Source: Rhipicephalus microplus (Eukaryota; Arthropoda; Arachnida; Ixodida; Ixodidae). From it: a DNA stretch of 64,000 nt. This document shows positions 1-10,350 of this stretch, in pieces (the first letter of the stretch is position 1; every line of letters starts with the position of its first letter). Below the pieces are notes generated by a model. It ran no database searches. It had not been told where the DNA came from and saw only the letters and a program-made list of their open reading frames with translations. The position numbers were made by a program, and so were the translations under genes. The stretch lies in NCBI RefSeq assembly GCF_043290135.1, contig NC_134704.1:20202001-20266000 (forward strand). Direction: 5' to 3'.

Positions 1-720
1 ATAAAATAACCAAACGTAACAGTTGTATTTTTTGCTTATTTCGTGTTGAAATAAAAAAACAAATAAACGTCACTCACTTTGAGCGTCTGGGAAAGCGTCA
101 GCTTGTGTGCAGACGACCGATCCGACGATATCCGATCTATCTGAGTGATTCGCTGTGCCGCCATCTTGTTTAGACAGCAAAGTAGCCTGCGTCGTATTTG
201 TCTTCGACGCGGTCTTCTCGGAGCTGTCTATTTTGCCGGCTACGCGAGAATTGAAATAGGACTTAAGATGGTCGCCATCCATTTAGCTGTCTATTTAGCC
301 GTCTACGGTGAGTATTGGAACACAGCCCGTGTCATGCAAGTCTCTCCTGTTTTTCTTTCCTAATACGCACCTCTTATAGTTAACGCTTCACGTAGAAGGA
401 TGTGACACTGGCATGCACATGAAGTGAGATTTGCCAGAATATTAGAACGACAGAAAGTTCACCCAATTGGTACAGATGCACTAAAGAAGCTCCCGAGGGT
501 CTCTTATGCGCCCGCTTGAGACGTCTCGAAGTCGAAAGCGATGTTGTTTTCTTCTTTTCATACGATGTATTTATCGATGCTATACCACTTCCCTCCGAAG
601 CTTTCTGTGAATAATGTGTCTTAGCACAGCCTCCATGATAGGAGGCATCGCGTGCTTTCTGCCCTTACCTGGACATGCACTGCCTGCGTGACTGTTCCAC
701 CTTTGATCAAGGGACATTAC
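1..720. other. Intergenic, no gene recognised
   Basis: Only short reading frames are present, and none has codon structure or a motif I recognise. No clear repeat boundary is visible before the TGACGTCA-rich segment that follows. Confidence 0.6.
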
Positions 721-930
721 CTTATCATGACAATATCATGTGACGTCATAGCGACGTCACACTGGTGGCTTGTGACGTCATAATGACGTCATCCGGTGAT
801 TTTTTTTATCTCTTGTGGTCCCGCCGTCACCGACAGTTAATTTTTGCGTTTGTTGAGGCATCTAAGGCTCCCACCTTCTCAAAATAAGGTAGATGTGCTG
901 CCGATAGCACATGAGAAGACTTTTGCTCCA
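721..930 (+). repeat. TGACGTCA-rich interspersed repeat, copy a
   Basis: Three exact TGACGTCA octamers (741-748, 773-780, 784-791) and one near match (752-758) lie within about 50 bp. A T-run and a segment that looks like part of the same dispersed repeat follow. Related GACGTCA-rich segments occur near 6.2, 24.5, 37.2 and 44.25 kb. Seen: the octamer cluster. Inferred: a dispersed repeat family rather than a regulatory cassette. The octamer is also the CREB/ATF consensus, so incidental binding is possible. Confidence 0.45.
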
Positions 931-3013
931 TTCTTTTTAATCTTCCCATACTTATATGGACCATGCCGCGCCCAAAGTAAAACAAATTAAGTGAAATACA
1001 AAAGTCCAAAGTGCACACGAGATGCACGTCACTGTGTTTACGCATACCTTCTCTTATAATGTTGCCAGAAGAGAGGGACAGCAGTAGACAGACCATCGCT
1101 CAAGGAATTAAGGTGTGAAAAAGAGAGTATATACACTCGTTTCCCAGTCATGTTCCCATTGCTGAGAACTACGTGCCCATTAGACCGTGATGGGAAGACT
1201 GCTTCATCTTTGCGTCCTGTTTCTTTCGCTCCCTTTTTTCGGCCAGCTTATCTGTCACGATAATGGCGGAAATTGCAACGCATCTTGATAGCTCGGGGAG
1301 ACCGTTGTGCCGCCCCGTCACGTGTGGCTGCTACATGCTTCTAGCATACTTCAACAAAGCCGCTAAAAAGACTCTCCCCAGGTGGCGATGACAACGTAAT
1401 TTGGCACCGAGAGTGCGGCAAGAATCCGCTTTACTTGCGCGTGCGTCGCCTCCCTTAATTGGTTTCGTCTTATCAACAGTGTGCGAAGATACAGTAATTT
1501 GGCACGAAGTTGTCTTGGGGCGTGACCCAGAACGAAGATAGCTCGGCAAACTCCCTCGTTTGTCGGCTCACTCTTGAACGACCCTCGAGTCAAAGCTTGA
1601 GCGTGCCCGGCTGAGTAGAATTTTGATGAGCTTACAAACCCGTCGGAGCCTGTGGTGGTGAGTCTGTTAAGTAATAGCACAAAAAAAACAAAAAAAATGT
1701 TAGTCAATGTGTTTCGGTCAGTACCGTTAATTTCGGCGACCTGTGTTGAAGAAAATGTCAGAAGGGGCGGGTGGTGAGGACATGCATGTGGTCTATAGGA
1801 TCTCCGAATTTGCTAGCTCAAGCTCCGCACAATACAGGATGGTTGCAGTAATAGGCAGGCCTTCGTTTTCTATAGAATGCACGTGCTTACGACACGTCTA
1901 TTTAGATTCATCTACTGCGTGCTTCTATATATATGACTTCCTAGTTTAATGTAGAGTCGCCGGCACCAGGTGTCTACACCCTATACAGGAACAGCAGGAA
2001 AAGTGCTGCGGATGCACGTGGTTACTGTTGAGAAAATTAACGTGGCACCATACAATGCAGCCCATAAAAGGACATTGCTCAGCACCGTATGGACGGAAGT
2101 AGATGAGAGAATAGATAGAGATCATATAGGAGACTTTTAACTATCTGGCGGAGCTGCCGTCCGCACCAGCTGTGATTTCCATCAATCAAGAGACGAAGGA
2201 CGTGTCCACTATATGTGACGGATGCTACGCAGAGACCCGAACAGCAATTTACTAACCTATTTCACATTGCGAAGAGAAAGTAAAGAAATACACATGGATG
2301 AACTGTATGGTGCTCGCCTAATGACCAAATGTTGTGCACGTGTACAGACACACTGCAAGTTCTTATGCAATGCCGCAACCCGGTTGGACTGCGTTATGCT
2401 TTCTTCTAACACAGTACACCGCAAGTCTTTCTCAAATACTTCACAAATAATATATCCAAGTTAGAGTACCTGTATAAAGCGATGCTGCGCTTTTTCGGCA
2501 TCTCAGCATGTATAGTTCTGAAGAGCACTAGAATCAGTCTTACAATGAGCACCGTATCTACAGACCACTCATGGGCACGCATACTGCATATCGGCGAGTT
2601 TGAGCGCATGACATGCTGCAATGCTGTAACCGTCTTGATCCACAAAACAAGTTAGTGGCGCCGCATTTTCTCGCGATCGATTGGGTACTCACACACTTGT
2701 ATACGACGTTACGTTCCAAATACACCGTTTTTTGGTCAGACCACCGGCTTCAAAATGGCTTGAAAGGGGGCCACACGTGATTCCCCACCGAATTGAGAAG
2801 CCTCCACATCAACCAAAACTCGGTACAATAATACACTCGCCGCAGAATTCTCCCTTTGTGCGACTCTAAGAATGCGCTCACTTATACTACACACATTTCT
2901 TTGATCTCTCGTATCATTCGAACTCACTCAAAAACTGTTCGTGAACCTTCTCCTTCTTTCTTTTTTTTTTTGAAAAACCACAGCACGCACGATAATATTA
3001 ACACCGTGCATGC
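931..3013. other. Intergenic, no gene recognised
   Basis: AT-rich sequence with scattered short reading frames on both strands. I see no motif, splice-bounded exon, tRNA or repeat boundary that I can support. Confidence 0.55.
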
Positions 3014-3142
<129 letters not shown>

Positions 3143-3789
3143 CCGCACACCGCAAGAATATTTCGCCCCATTTCACAGCGGTAAGAATTCCGCTTCGCCG
3201 TGCCGTCACTGTACTGCCCAGCGAACACAATCAACAGCCATCACGACTTGTAAAGAAACAGCGCCTGTACAAAGAAAGCTCCGAAGAGTTTTTGAAAGGT
3301 GGCCGACAGCAGCGTGAAAAGTATCGCGAGCCTCTTGGCGCTCGTGCCTGATTTGTACAAAACGCGCACACGTCGTCGTAATGTTCCGCCCCCAAAACCT
3401 TCTCGTCCACGAAGAAAACCGATCACAGGACCATACAAACAAACAAAAAACTGCAACCTTTCTTTTCTTACACACCTGTATTTCATCCACACTCATAAAC
3501 ACGCCCCAACGCTTGACGCTCAATTCGTGTCTCATTTTTTTTTTTTTTCTGTTACGTAAGCTGAATCTATGAAAGGAATGTAGGCCTCGAGGTTTGTTCG
3601 CTTAACCGCAACAATGGCTTCTGGAAACCGCGATCAATGAAGTGTGACGAAGAGGAAAGTGTTTTCTTTTATTCGGAGTACTATAGGGCTGTTGTGTATA
3701 CGCCTGCATGCGTTTCCACTGGTACGAACACCAATGCAATGAAGGGCCACGGATATTGTAACAGAATAATTGTGGAAGTTTCATCTTTT
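3143..3789. other. Intergenic with poly-T at 3535-3549
   Basis: No gene or repeat family is recognised apart from the homopolymer T run. Confidence 0.55.
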
Positions 3790-3972
3790 GAATCCACATG
3801 ACTATAAGACACGACGTTTTGGAGGGCACCAGAAATTTCGGCTTCCTGGTGTACTGGATTCTAGCACAAGAGCCTACTTCGCTTACATCGGAATGGGGCC
3901 GCTGTGTCTGGGACTCGATCCCACAACCTACAGGCCAAAAGCCAAGCCCCATAACCACTATACCACCATGTC
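3790..3972 (-). mobile_element. Degenerate Ruka-type SINE copy
   Basis: Read on the minus strand, this is a decayed copy of the tRNA-headed SINE. The region corresponding to box B (GGGACTCGATCCCACAACCT on plus) and the internal TGGAGGGC...CCAGAAATTTCGG segment are recognisable, but identity to the intact copies is low and the tail is lost. No target-site duplication is apparent, consistent with an old insertion. Confidence 0.6.
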
Positions 3973-4115
3973 GGGAGCCAAAGAAGTTGTACTCGTGATC
4001 TAGCGTAACATCAGTTAAGGTAGTTCCATATTCCGATAAAATGCGCTCACCATAGCCAGAAATTAAACAATTGTCTTCGTATACTAGTTGCGAGAACTGC
4101 AACCACTGCGTCGCC

Positions 4116-4265
4116 ACGACAGGTAAATTGATTGATATGTGGGGTTTAACGTCCCAAACCCACCATATGATTATGAGAGACGCCGTAGTGGAGGGCTCCG
4201 GAAACTTCGACCACCTGGGGTTGTTTAACGTGCACCCAAATCTGAGCACACGGACGACAGGTAAA
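4116..4265 (-). mobile_element. 5'-truncated Ruka SINE with 12-bp TSD
   Basis: Bases 4128-4253 match the body and tail of the SINE (minus orientation; the tail appears on plus as TTGATTGATATGTGGGG). The copy stops before the tRNA-like head. ACGACAGGTAAA occurs immediately on both sides (4116-4127 and 4254-4265), a perfect 12-bp target-site duplication. The head was therefore missing at insertion, not deleted later, as expected from incomplete target-primed reverse transcription by a LINE partner. Confidence 0.9.
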
Positions 4266-5424
4266 GACATAGCATGCTGCGCCGACGAAAGAAAAAGATA
4301 TAGGGTTAATGCATAGACAGATACATACATTACACAGGAAACATCGATTAGCGACAGGTGGTGAGAAAGGCCTGAACCTATAGGGTCCTCACGTAGTATA
4401 CTATAGACATTGAATAGAAAAATAATCTCACTGAATGGCTGTCAAGTGACGATTAAATGCAGTTTAGGGCGTCAAGGAAGTGATATGGAAAGATGGAGCT
4501 AGAAGCGGCTTTGTTTCAACTGTGGTGCATCACATAAGGTGGCCGTGGCGCATGGGAGGAGGTGTAGTATAGCAGATCTCCGAGAAGCGTTTCCGTCTCT
4601 TAAGTTGCCTAATGAGATTGATGATGACGTATAAGGGGATAAACTACGTCGGTCAGTCTTTCTCCTTGGCAGCTCATCTGGATGACGAAGGCCAAACAAG
4701 GAAAATGGCCCGCACTAAATGGCGGCCTATTGCTAAAGAACCGGCCCCAGAAACGATGTCCGGCGCAGAGTTTGCTGAACGTGCTGTGCTCTAACTGCCT
4801 TGAAAAGGGAGCAAGCCAGTTTCACATTCATTATTTTCTGATTACTACGTCAAAAAAATAAAGTTAATTTTTCAATCTGACATATATAGCTCCGCCCTCG
4901 AAAGACCCTCTCTGACCTCTTCAGCAGGGTATAAAGGAAGCCGTCAGAGCTCAATTGAGGGCTCATAGCCGACACCTAGAAAGGAATATTAGCATAACTT
5001 TCAATGAAGTCATTCTTCTAGCGCAGAAAAAAAAGGGGGTGGGGAAGACAAATGAGAAGAAATGGGTTGATAAAGACAGTATACTGTATACGTCAGTGAG
5101 TGGCCAAAATAAAATGCTAGCTATACACCCGCAGATGCGTTGTTTCGTAAGCAAATGTATGCCTAATATAAAGGCGGTGTAATGGTATGAACAGTGACTC
5201 GATAAAACAGCTAGATAGACGAAGAGAGGTTGACGTAGCATGTTGAGCTCCCGAAGCCAAGGACTTGTCAAGTAGTCAAGTATAGGGTACTTCCATCACT
5301 CTAAGATATGCAAGAGGTACAGTAATACGCCGATATGCTGTAACAGTTGTCTTTACTGCCTCGATCCATACGTTTCCTGATGAACATGCAAGCCCCAGAT
5401 ATTTTGCTGGAGATAATATAACCC
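4266..5424. other. Intergenic, no gene recognised
   Basis: No supported gene, RNA or repeat. Reading frames are short and lack recognisable motifs. Confidence 0.55.
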
Positions 5425-5462
5425 TCACCAATTTTTAACATATTTAATGTCATTCTTTATTT

Positions 5463-5500
<38 letters not shown>

Positions 5501-5653
5501 AAAGGCAGGGAGGTTAACCAGATATTGGCATCTCGTTTGCTACCCAGCGCTGGGGGCGGGGAAGTAGGGGCAAGAAAGAGGGGGTAGATAGAGAAAAAAA
5601 CGCACGCGCACTCATAAAAAAAAACGAAAACACACACAGGAAGGGCGTCCTAG
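5425..5653 (-). mobile_element. LINE 3' untranslated tail with (GA)n
   Basis: This is the minus-strand continuation of the LINE protein remnant. It includes a GGGTAGCAAAC motif (plus 5535-5545 as its complement), then ACCTCCCTGCC, and a pyrimidine-rich run whose plus strand is (GA)n at 5467-5497. The GGGTAGCAAAC...CTCCCT arrangement recurs near 39.27 and 47.70 kb, and in a diverged form at 44.53 kb, which marks a common 3' end of this retroelement family. Confidence 0.65.
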
Positions 5654-6180
5654 CTACAACTGTTCAGTAAGGCCGGTCGATCGCAAAAAGTGTAGTAGCG
5701 TTTTCAGGGCCCTCGTCTGTGAAGTCGCATGCTGTCGATACTGCAGAATTCCCTGCTCCGACAGAGATTGATCATCTAATTTGTTGAGTTCCTTGCGAAG
5801 ACATAGTCGTTGTTTACCATACGCTAGGCAGTCACAAAGAATATGTTGGATTGTTTCCTCTTTGCCACAGTGGCCACAGGCTGTGGTGTCAGCCATCCCA
5901 ATGCGGAAAGGGTAGGTAAATGCAACGTTAGTAAATGCAACGCCCAACCACAGCCTACATAACAGGGTCTGGTCTGCTCGGCAAAGCCTCGACGGGACTT
6001 GAAGACTTAGCGTAGGGTCAAGCGAGTACAGTCGGGCATGCTTGAAGTGTGGCTGATTCCATTGTGATGTGGTCTGGCGAGCAAGCCTGCGGAGCTTTCG
6101 TGCAGCATCTGTCCTAGAAAGTGGTAGTCGTAGTCGGTGTTGGCATCCCTCGGTGGTGTAGACGTCAACATCATGCGATG
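5654..6180 (-). pseudogene. C-terminal remnant of tick LINE (non-LTR retrotransposon) ORF2
   Basis: The minus-strand frame ends with a TAG stop at 5654-5656. It matches what I know of the C-terminus of 'tick transposon' reverse-transcriptase proteins: a PLSRTDAARKLRRLAR segment, then LLCRLWLGVAFT, then a zinc-knuckle-like CGHCGKEETIQHILCDC (Cx2Cx6-7Hx4C), and a terminal LKTLLHFLRSTGLTEQL. In the family this lies downstream of the polymerase/RNase H domains, which are absent here, so the copy is heavily 5'-truncated. The frame remains open from about 6180, but the most upstream residues (before about DVDVYTTEG) run into a different repeat and are probably not LINE sequence. A 15-bp tandem duplication (5916-5942) repeats VAFT. 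It is not expected to encode an active enzyme. Confidence 0.8.
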
Positions 6181-6345
6181 CAATGTTATGCAAAAAAAAA
6201 CACCATCTGGCGACGTCACCATAAGACGTCACAGATCGCAAAATTTTGTGACATTATCACGATGTAAAATGAAGACGTCATTGCACGACACCGTCTCTCA
6301 ATCAAAGGTGGTCCGATGGCGGAGGCAATGCAAAGTCGGTTAAAG
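6165..6345 (-). repeat. GACGTCA-rich interspersed repeat, copy b
   Basis: The minus strand contains CAAAATTTTGCGATCTGTG followed by ACGTC, closely matching plus-strand CGAAATTTTACGATCTGTC followed by ACGTC near 37.18 kb. Several GACGTC sites are present (about 6213, 6226 and 6274 on plus). It abuts the truncated LINE. The boundaries are approximate. Confidence 0.5.
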
Positions 6346-6827
6346 CGCAAAACACTTGCAATACATTGTGATGTAGTTGTGGTGAGCGAAATGCACAAAC
6401 GAGTTGAACGAAACAAGAGGACAGGACAGGCGGTGCGCAGACTTTAAACTATTCATTTTCGCAAAAGCACGCCAAAGATATACACGAAGACATTGAAGAT
6501 AACGAGGGCAACGTTACAATGAGATGTTCACCACTACGTGTCCTGTCGTCCTCTTGTGCATATCGCTCAGCTCAACTACATTGCAATGCCGTAACAACTA
6601 GACAAGAATTGAAGCTTTCCGTGCAATGCGGACGCCGTGCGAAACATCATTAGGTGTAAACATTTTTTAATGGAAGGAGGGGAGGGGGAGGGCGGTTCAA
6701 TACATCGGCTGAAGTGAAAAAGAAGATGGCTCTTGCCTTCCAAGCCATTTCAAGAATGCAAAGGGGCCTGTGAGTTTTCTTTTGAAACAGCGCCAGAACA
6801 AGGCACACTTAGCCGGCACGGTGTTCA
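6346..6827. other. Intergenic, no gene recognised
   Basis: Nothing identifiable apart from a short G-rich run near 6675-6695. Confidence 0.5.
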
Positions 6828-7056
6828 CAGGTGACGGTGCTTGGCTGCTAATTCAAAGGTCGCGGGTTCAATACCAGCTGGTATGCAGTTAAATTTCAAC
6901 GGAGGCGTAACGCTAGAGCCCCTTGTACATAAATTCAGGAGGACGTCGAAGTACACCAGATGCTCGATAATTCCGGATCCCTCCTCTACGACGTATACAT
7001 CTAGCAATCATTTGGTGGTTTCAGTGCGTAAAACACGGGATATTATTAACCAGGCA
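6828..7056 (+). mobile_element. Diverged tRNA-headed SINE relic
   Basis: Plus orientation. A box-B-like AGGTCGCGGGTTCAATACC occurs near 6857-6875. It is followed, in SINE order, by a diverged body with ATTCCGGATCCCTCCTCTAC and a tail region resembling TTTGGTGGTTTCAGTGCGTA. It resembles Ruka in organisation but differs throughout, so it is an old copy or a related ixodid SINE subfamily. No TSD was found. Confidence 0.55.
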
Positions 7057-9329
7057 CGCCATTTTCTTTCTTTTCCTAGTAACGTGTTGTCAGTCAGTGC
7101 TCACAATTTAAAATAAATAGACGCACGAAAACTACCTTGGTTGTGTGCTCTATATGCGGGACGCCTGAGAACAAAGGAGGATTAAAGAAAAATTGCGAGT
7201 GTAAGTTCCCGCAATGTCTTGCCAGCAGAAGTGAAGCCAGCTTTTAATTGCCACTGCCAAGATGGCGGATGCTCTTTTTCTCGTAATGCCCACTTGAAGA
7301 TCAAGTGGCCTTGATATGCTAATGTAAATAATACGTTAGTCCTGTATTAAAAGATAGTTGTTCCCGACGAAATAACGCACACAAACGAGTATGGGTGACT
7401 GAATCTCCAAAGAACTTTTCCTCCAATTAGAGGCCCACTAAGCAAAACTAGTAATGATTAAGACGCCATCTTGCCAGAGGCGCGGCTTCACTCCTGGACA
7501 ATCATTTCCACTCCAGCAGTTTTTTTTAATCCTTCTTGCTGAGAACCAAGAGGCGGACACCCCGACCGACGTTGTTAGGCCAACGTATCCATCATCATCT
7601 AGCCTAATTTGATCCAAACTCTTTCCGGAGAGCCCTAACTACACATACTAAACTGCACACACTTTACGTGAAGCGCCCGTTCTCGTATTCCCGGCTGACA
7701 AATTTCTTTCTGACCTCCTCTCTCCAATAAATATACGCCACCACCCCTCCTACGATTACCTTCCCTGGGAGTAACCCGTTCTGTTACTCTATAACTGAGC
7801 GTCTGTTTATAAAACGTTACGTGACACGCTAAACATCGATCCTTTACCTCGATCTCTCACTACACTATCAGGTACTGGTATTTCATGTATAATACCAGTA
7901 TATGCTGTCATATTTGCACATCTATTAACCTTACACACGTTCCATCTCTGTAGCTCACCGTACGATCTTCAGCAAGCCTGTAAATCAGGAGGAAAAAGAG
8001 TGAGAAAGACAAGGATGCTAACCCAGATGAGTACAACCCGTACGGAATCAATGATGATGGAAGGCCACTAGAAACAGAGCGAAGAGAGCGAAAGAGAGAA
8101 AGGACTCGCCGTATCAACATAGTGGAGCGAGGTGAAAATCGGAAGCACTCGTCTCCATCATCAACATCGGGGAAGACGGTAATGCCAGCAAACACCGACA
8201 CAGGTGAACAAGAAAACATTACAACACAAACGCTGCTGCCTTCTTCAGTTGCGTCCATGTTTGCAGACATCTCCAGGAGCTTCATTTATGCCAAAGTGTC
8301 AGTGACCCTCAATAACTCTTATGGCCCCTCTTCTCAATCTAGCATTTGAACCAATATGCAGTACCAGGCAAAATACATGGCAAACTGATTGTTTTGCGCA
8401 AAGAGACGGAATCTGCACTAGATGTACAGGTGCCGCCTCACCACTTAAGATTTCGCTATACGATGAAAATCGTAACGAAGTAAGCGAAGGATAGAGGTGA
8501 ACACAAATGAGGTTTGATAGTTTACCTCATTACTCGCTGAAAAAGGCGTTCGAATTGTTATGCTGTAAACCACAATAACGGAGTTGCTTTGAGTTATGAC
8601 CCGCCTACGTACAGCTGTCACTTCGCAGACACTTGCGAACTAATTCGATGAGCTAGACTTCACAGAGGCTAACCAGAACAATACAGTTTTGGTTGGTGAT
8701 ACCGTCGACTCATGGATGGGGTGTAATATTCCTCACGTGTTCCTATACTTGTATCATCTGCCTCCGCCAAAATAATAAAGGTCAGTACTGCTAAATTAAC
8801 TTCGCGCAAAAGGCGTGCCAGTTGCTCAGAAACGATAGGAGCACGCGTCCATGTGATGGACGTCTGACGATGTCGCGCGCTGCTTCGGCATTGCGCGTAC
8901 GTTTAGTCTCCATGCTTGTATTCTTTGAATAATAAGGTAGTTTTTGTTTCTTCCAGACAACTGAAACATGTCAGGATTTGTCACATGAGTCCCAAGGCTG
9001 GCAGTTGAACTCCCCGAGACAAGGCGAAGTGTGCCATGTCAAAAAATGAATTCTATGAAAGTCATTCGCCGCTGGTAACCAAAGGGCCTGTTTTCTTGTC
9101 GCTGGTTCTGTGACCATGAACCGATGTGAAAAATCTAATTAATTTATCTGTGCTTCTTTACCCACTTTCACAGCGTGGATGCGCTGGCAGAAGTGGAATG
9201 CTCTGCAGAGAGCTACAGAAGAAGCGATTATCGCGTTCGAGTCGAGTATGTATAAGGTCTCACCAGGCCCCCGACGTTCGTCCTGACGCTCTTTACAAAA
9301 CAGCGCTACCTTCCTTCTAAGGGAAAAGG
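7057..9329. other. Intergenic, no gene recognised
   Basis: No coding motif, RNA or repeat boundary is identified. The minus-strand reading frame at 7908-8285 (125 codons) has no recognisable domain and I do not support it as a gene. Confidence 0.5.
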
Positions 9330-10350
9330 AAACAAACGCAAATATGTTACACCTAGGCAGGAATCCCAGGATCCTGAATGCCGCCGATGGACGACGGCAA
9401 GGGGGAGAGAGTCACAAAAGGCAGCAGGAGCACCTCTGCAGCTCAGCGTCTCCTCCTCCTCCTCCAGATCTTTTCTCTCTCGCCCGTCGCCTATCAATAA
9501 TAATAATCGCGCGACCGAGAATGCTCCTGCAGCCGGCAGTACGGGGAGGCCACAAGAGGTATACACAGCGGAATGGCGTGGCTGCCGCCGCCTTCGAGCT
9601 GCTGCGGAAAAGGAGTCGAGGAGGGTGGACGCCGCAGGGAGGGGGGCGAGAGCCGAGCGAGTGCCCCCACCGCTGATGCTGGCAGGCCTGGAAATAAGGC
9701 AGCCAAATGCAAAGCGAAACATGCACTCCAGAAACACGGCAGCGGCAAGCGGCAGCAGGCAGGTTGGTAGATAGGTAGGCTGACATCCTCTCTCACGTCA
9801 CGTGACGTCACGTGGGGACGCTTCACCCTCGCTTACTCCGGTGAGAAGGCAAGCGAGACAGCACGGCAAGCAGGTAGGCAGGGTGACTTTGGGGCACGGG
9901 TCGACGTGAAAGCTGCTTGCACTGCCGCCGCCGCTCGATTGCTCGCTCGCCTCCTCGTGGCTTCTGGAGCTGCCGTTCCACTCCGCGGGCTTCAGGAGGC
10001 GTCTCTCGGGGCCCCCGCGTGACGCCAATCAACGACCGAGTCCGGCTGTCCCTTCTGCGCAGAGGACGCCCAGAGTGGGTGTCGCGACGACGCAAAGAAA
10101 AGCGCTGTTGGGTAGCGTCGCGTTCTGCGTTCACCTGTCATCGTCACGGTGAGGCGTCTGTCGAAGTATCCTGCCTCTGGACCTCGCAGCTCAGGAGGTC
10201 CCTCTTGGACGATCCAAAGGTCTGCGTGACGTCCTCTGCCGGAAGAGCAGTGAGAGCCACCGCATGGTCGGAAAAGAAGCCGGTTGACGTCATCGACAAA
10301 TCCCGTGACCCGGCCATGGTCTTCGTCCCTGCAGGATGCTCTTAATCGGC
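9330..10350. promoter_or_regulatory. GC- and CpG-rich block, possible promoter region
   Basis: This is a GC-rich, CpG-rich kilobase set in AT-rich surroundings. At 9799-9814 it contains the perfect 16-bp palindrome CACGTGACGTCACGTG, which overlaps two E-boxes (CACGTG) and one CRE (TGACGTCA). Further GACGTC sites occur near 10228 and 10288. Long overlapping reading frames on both strands (up to 143 codons) are expected from the base composition and have no recognised domain. A promoter or 5' exon is an inference that needs transcript data. Confidence 0.3.

Noticed and set aside
3602..4330. 242-codon minus-strand gene
   Set aside because: The frame runs through two SINE copies in different states of decay, and no domain is recognised.
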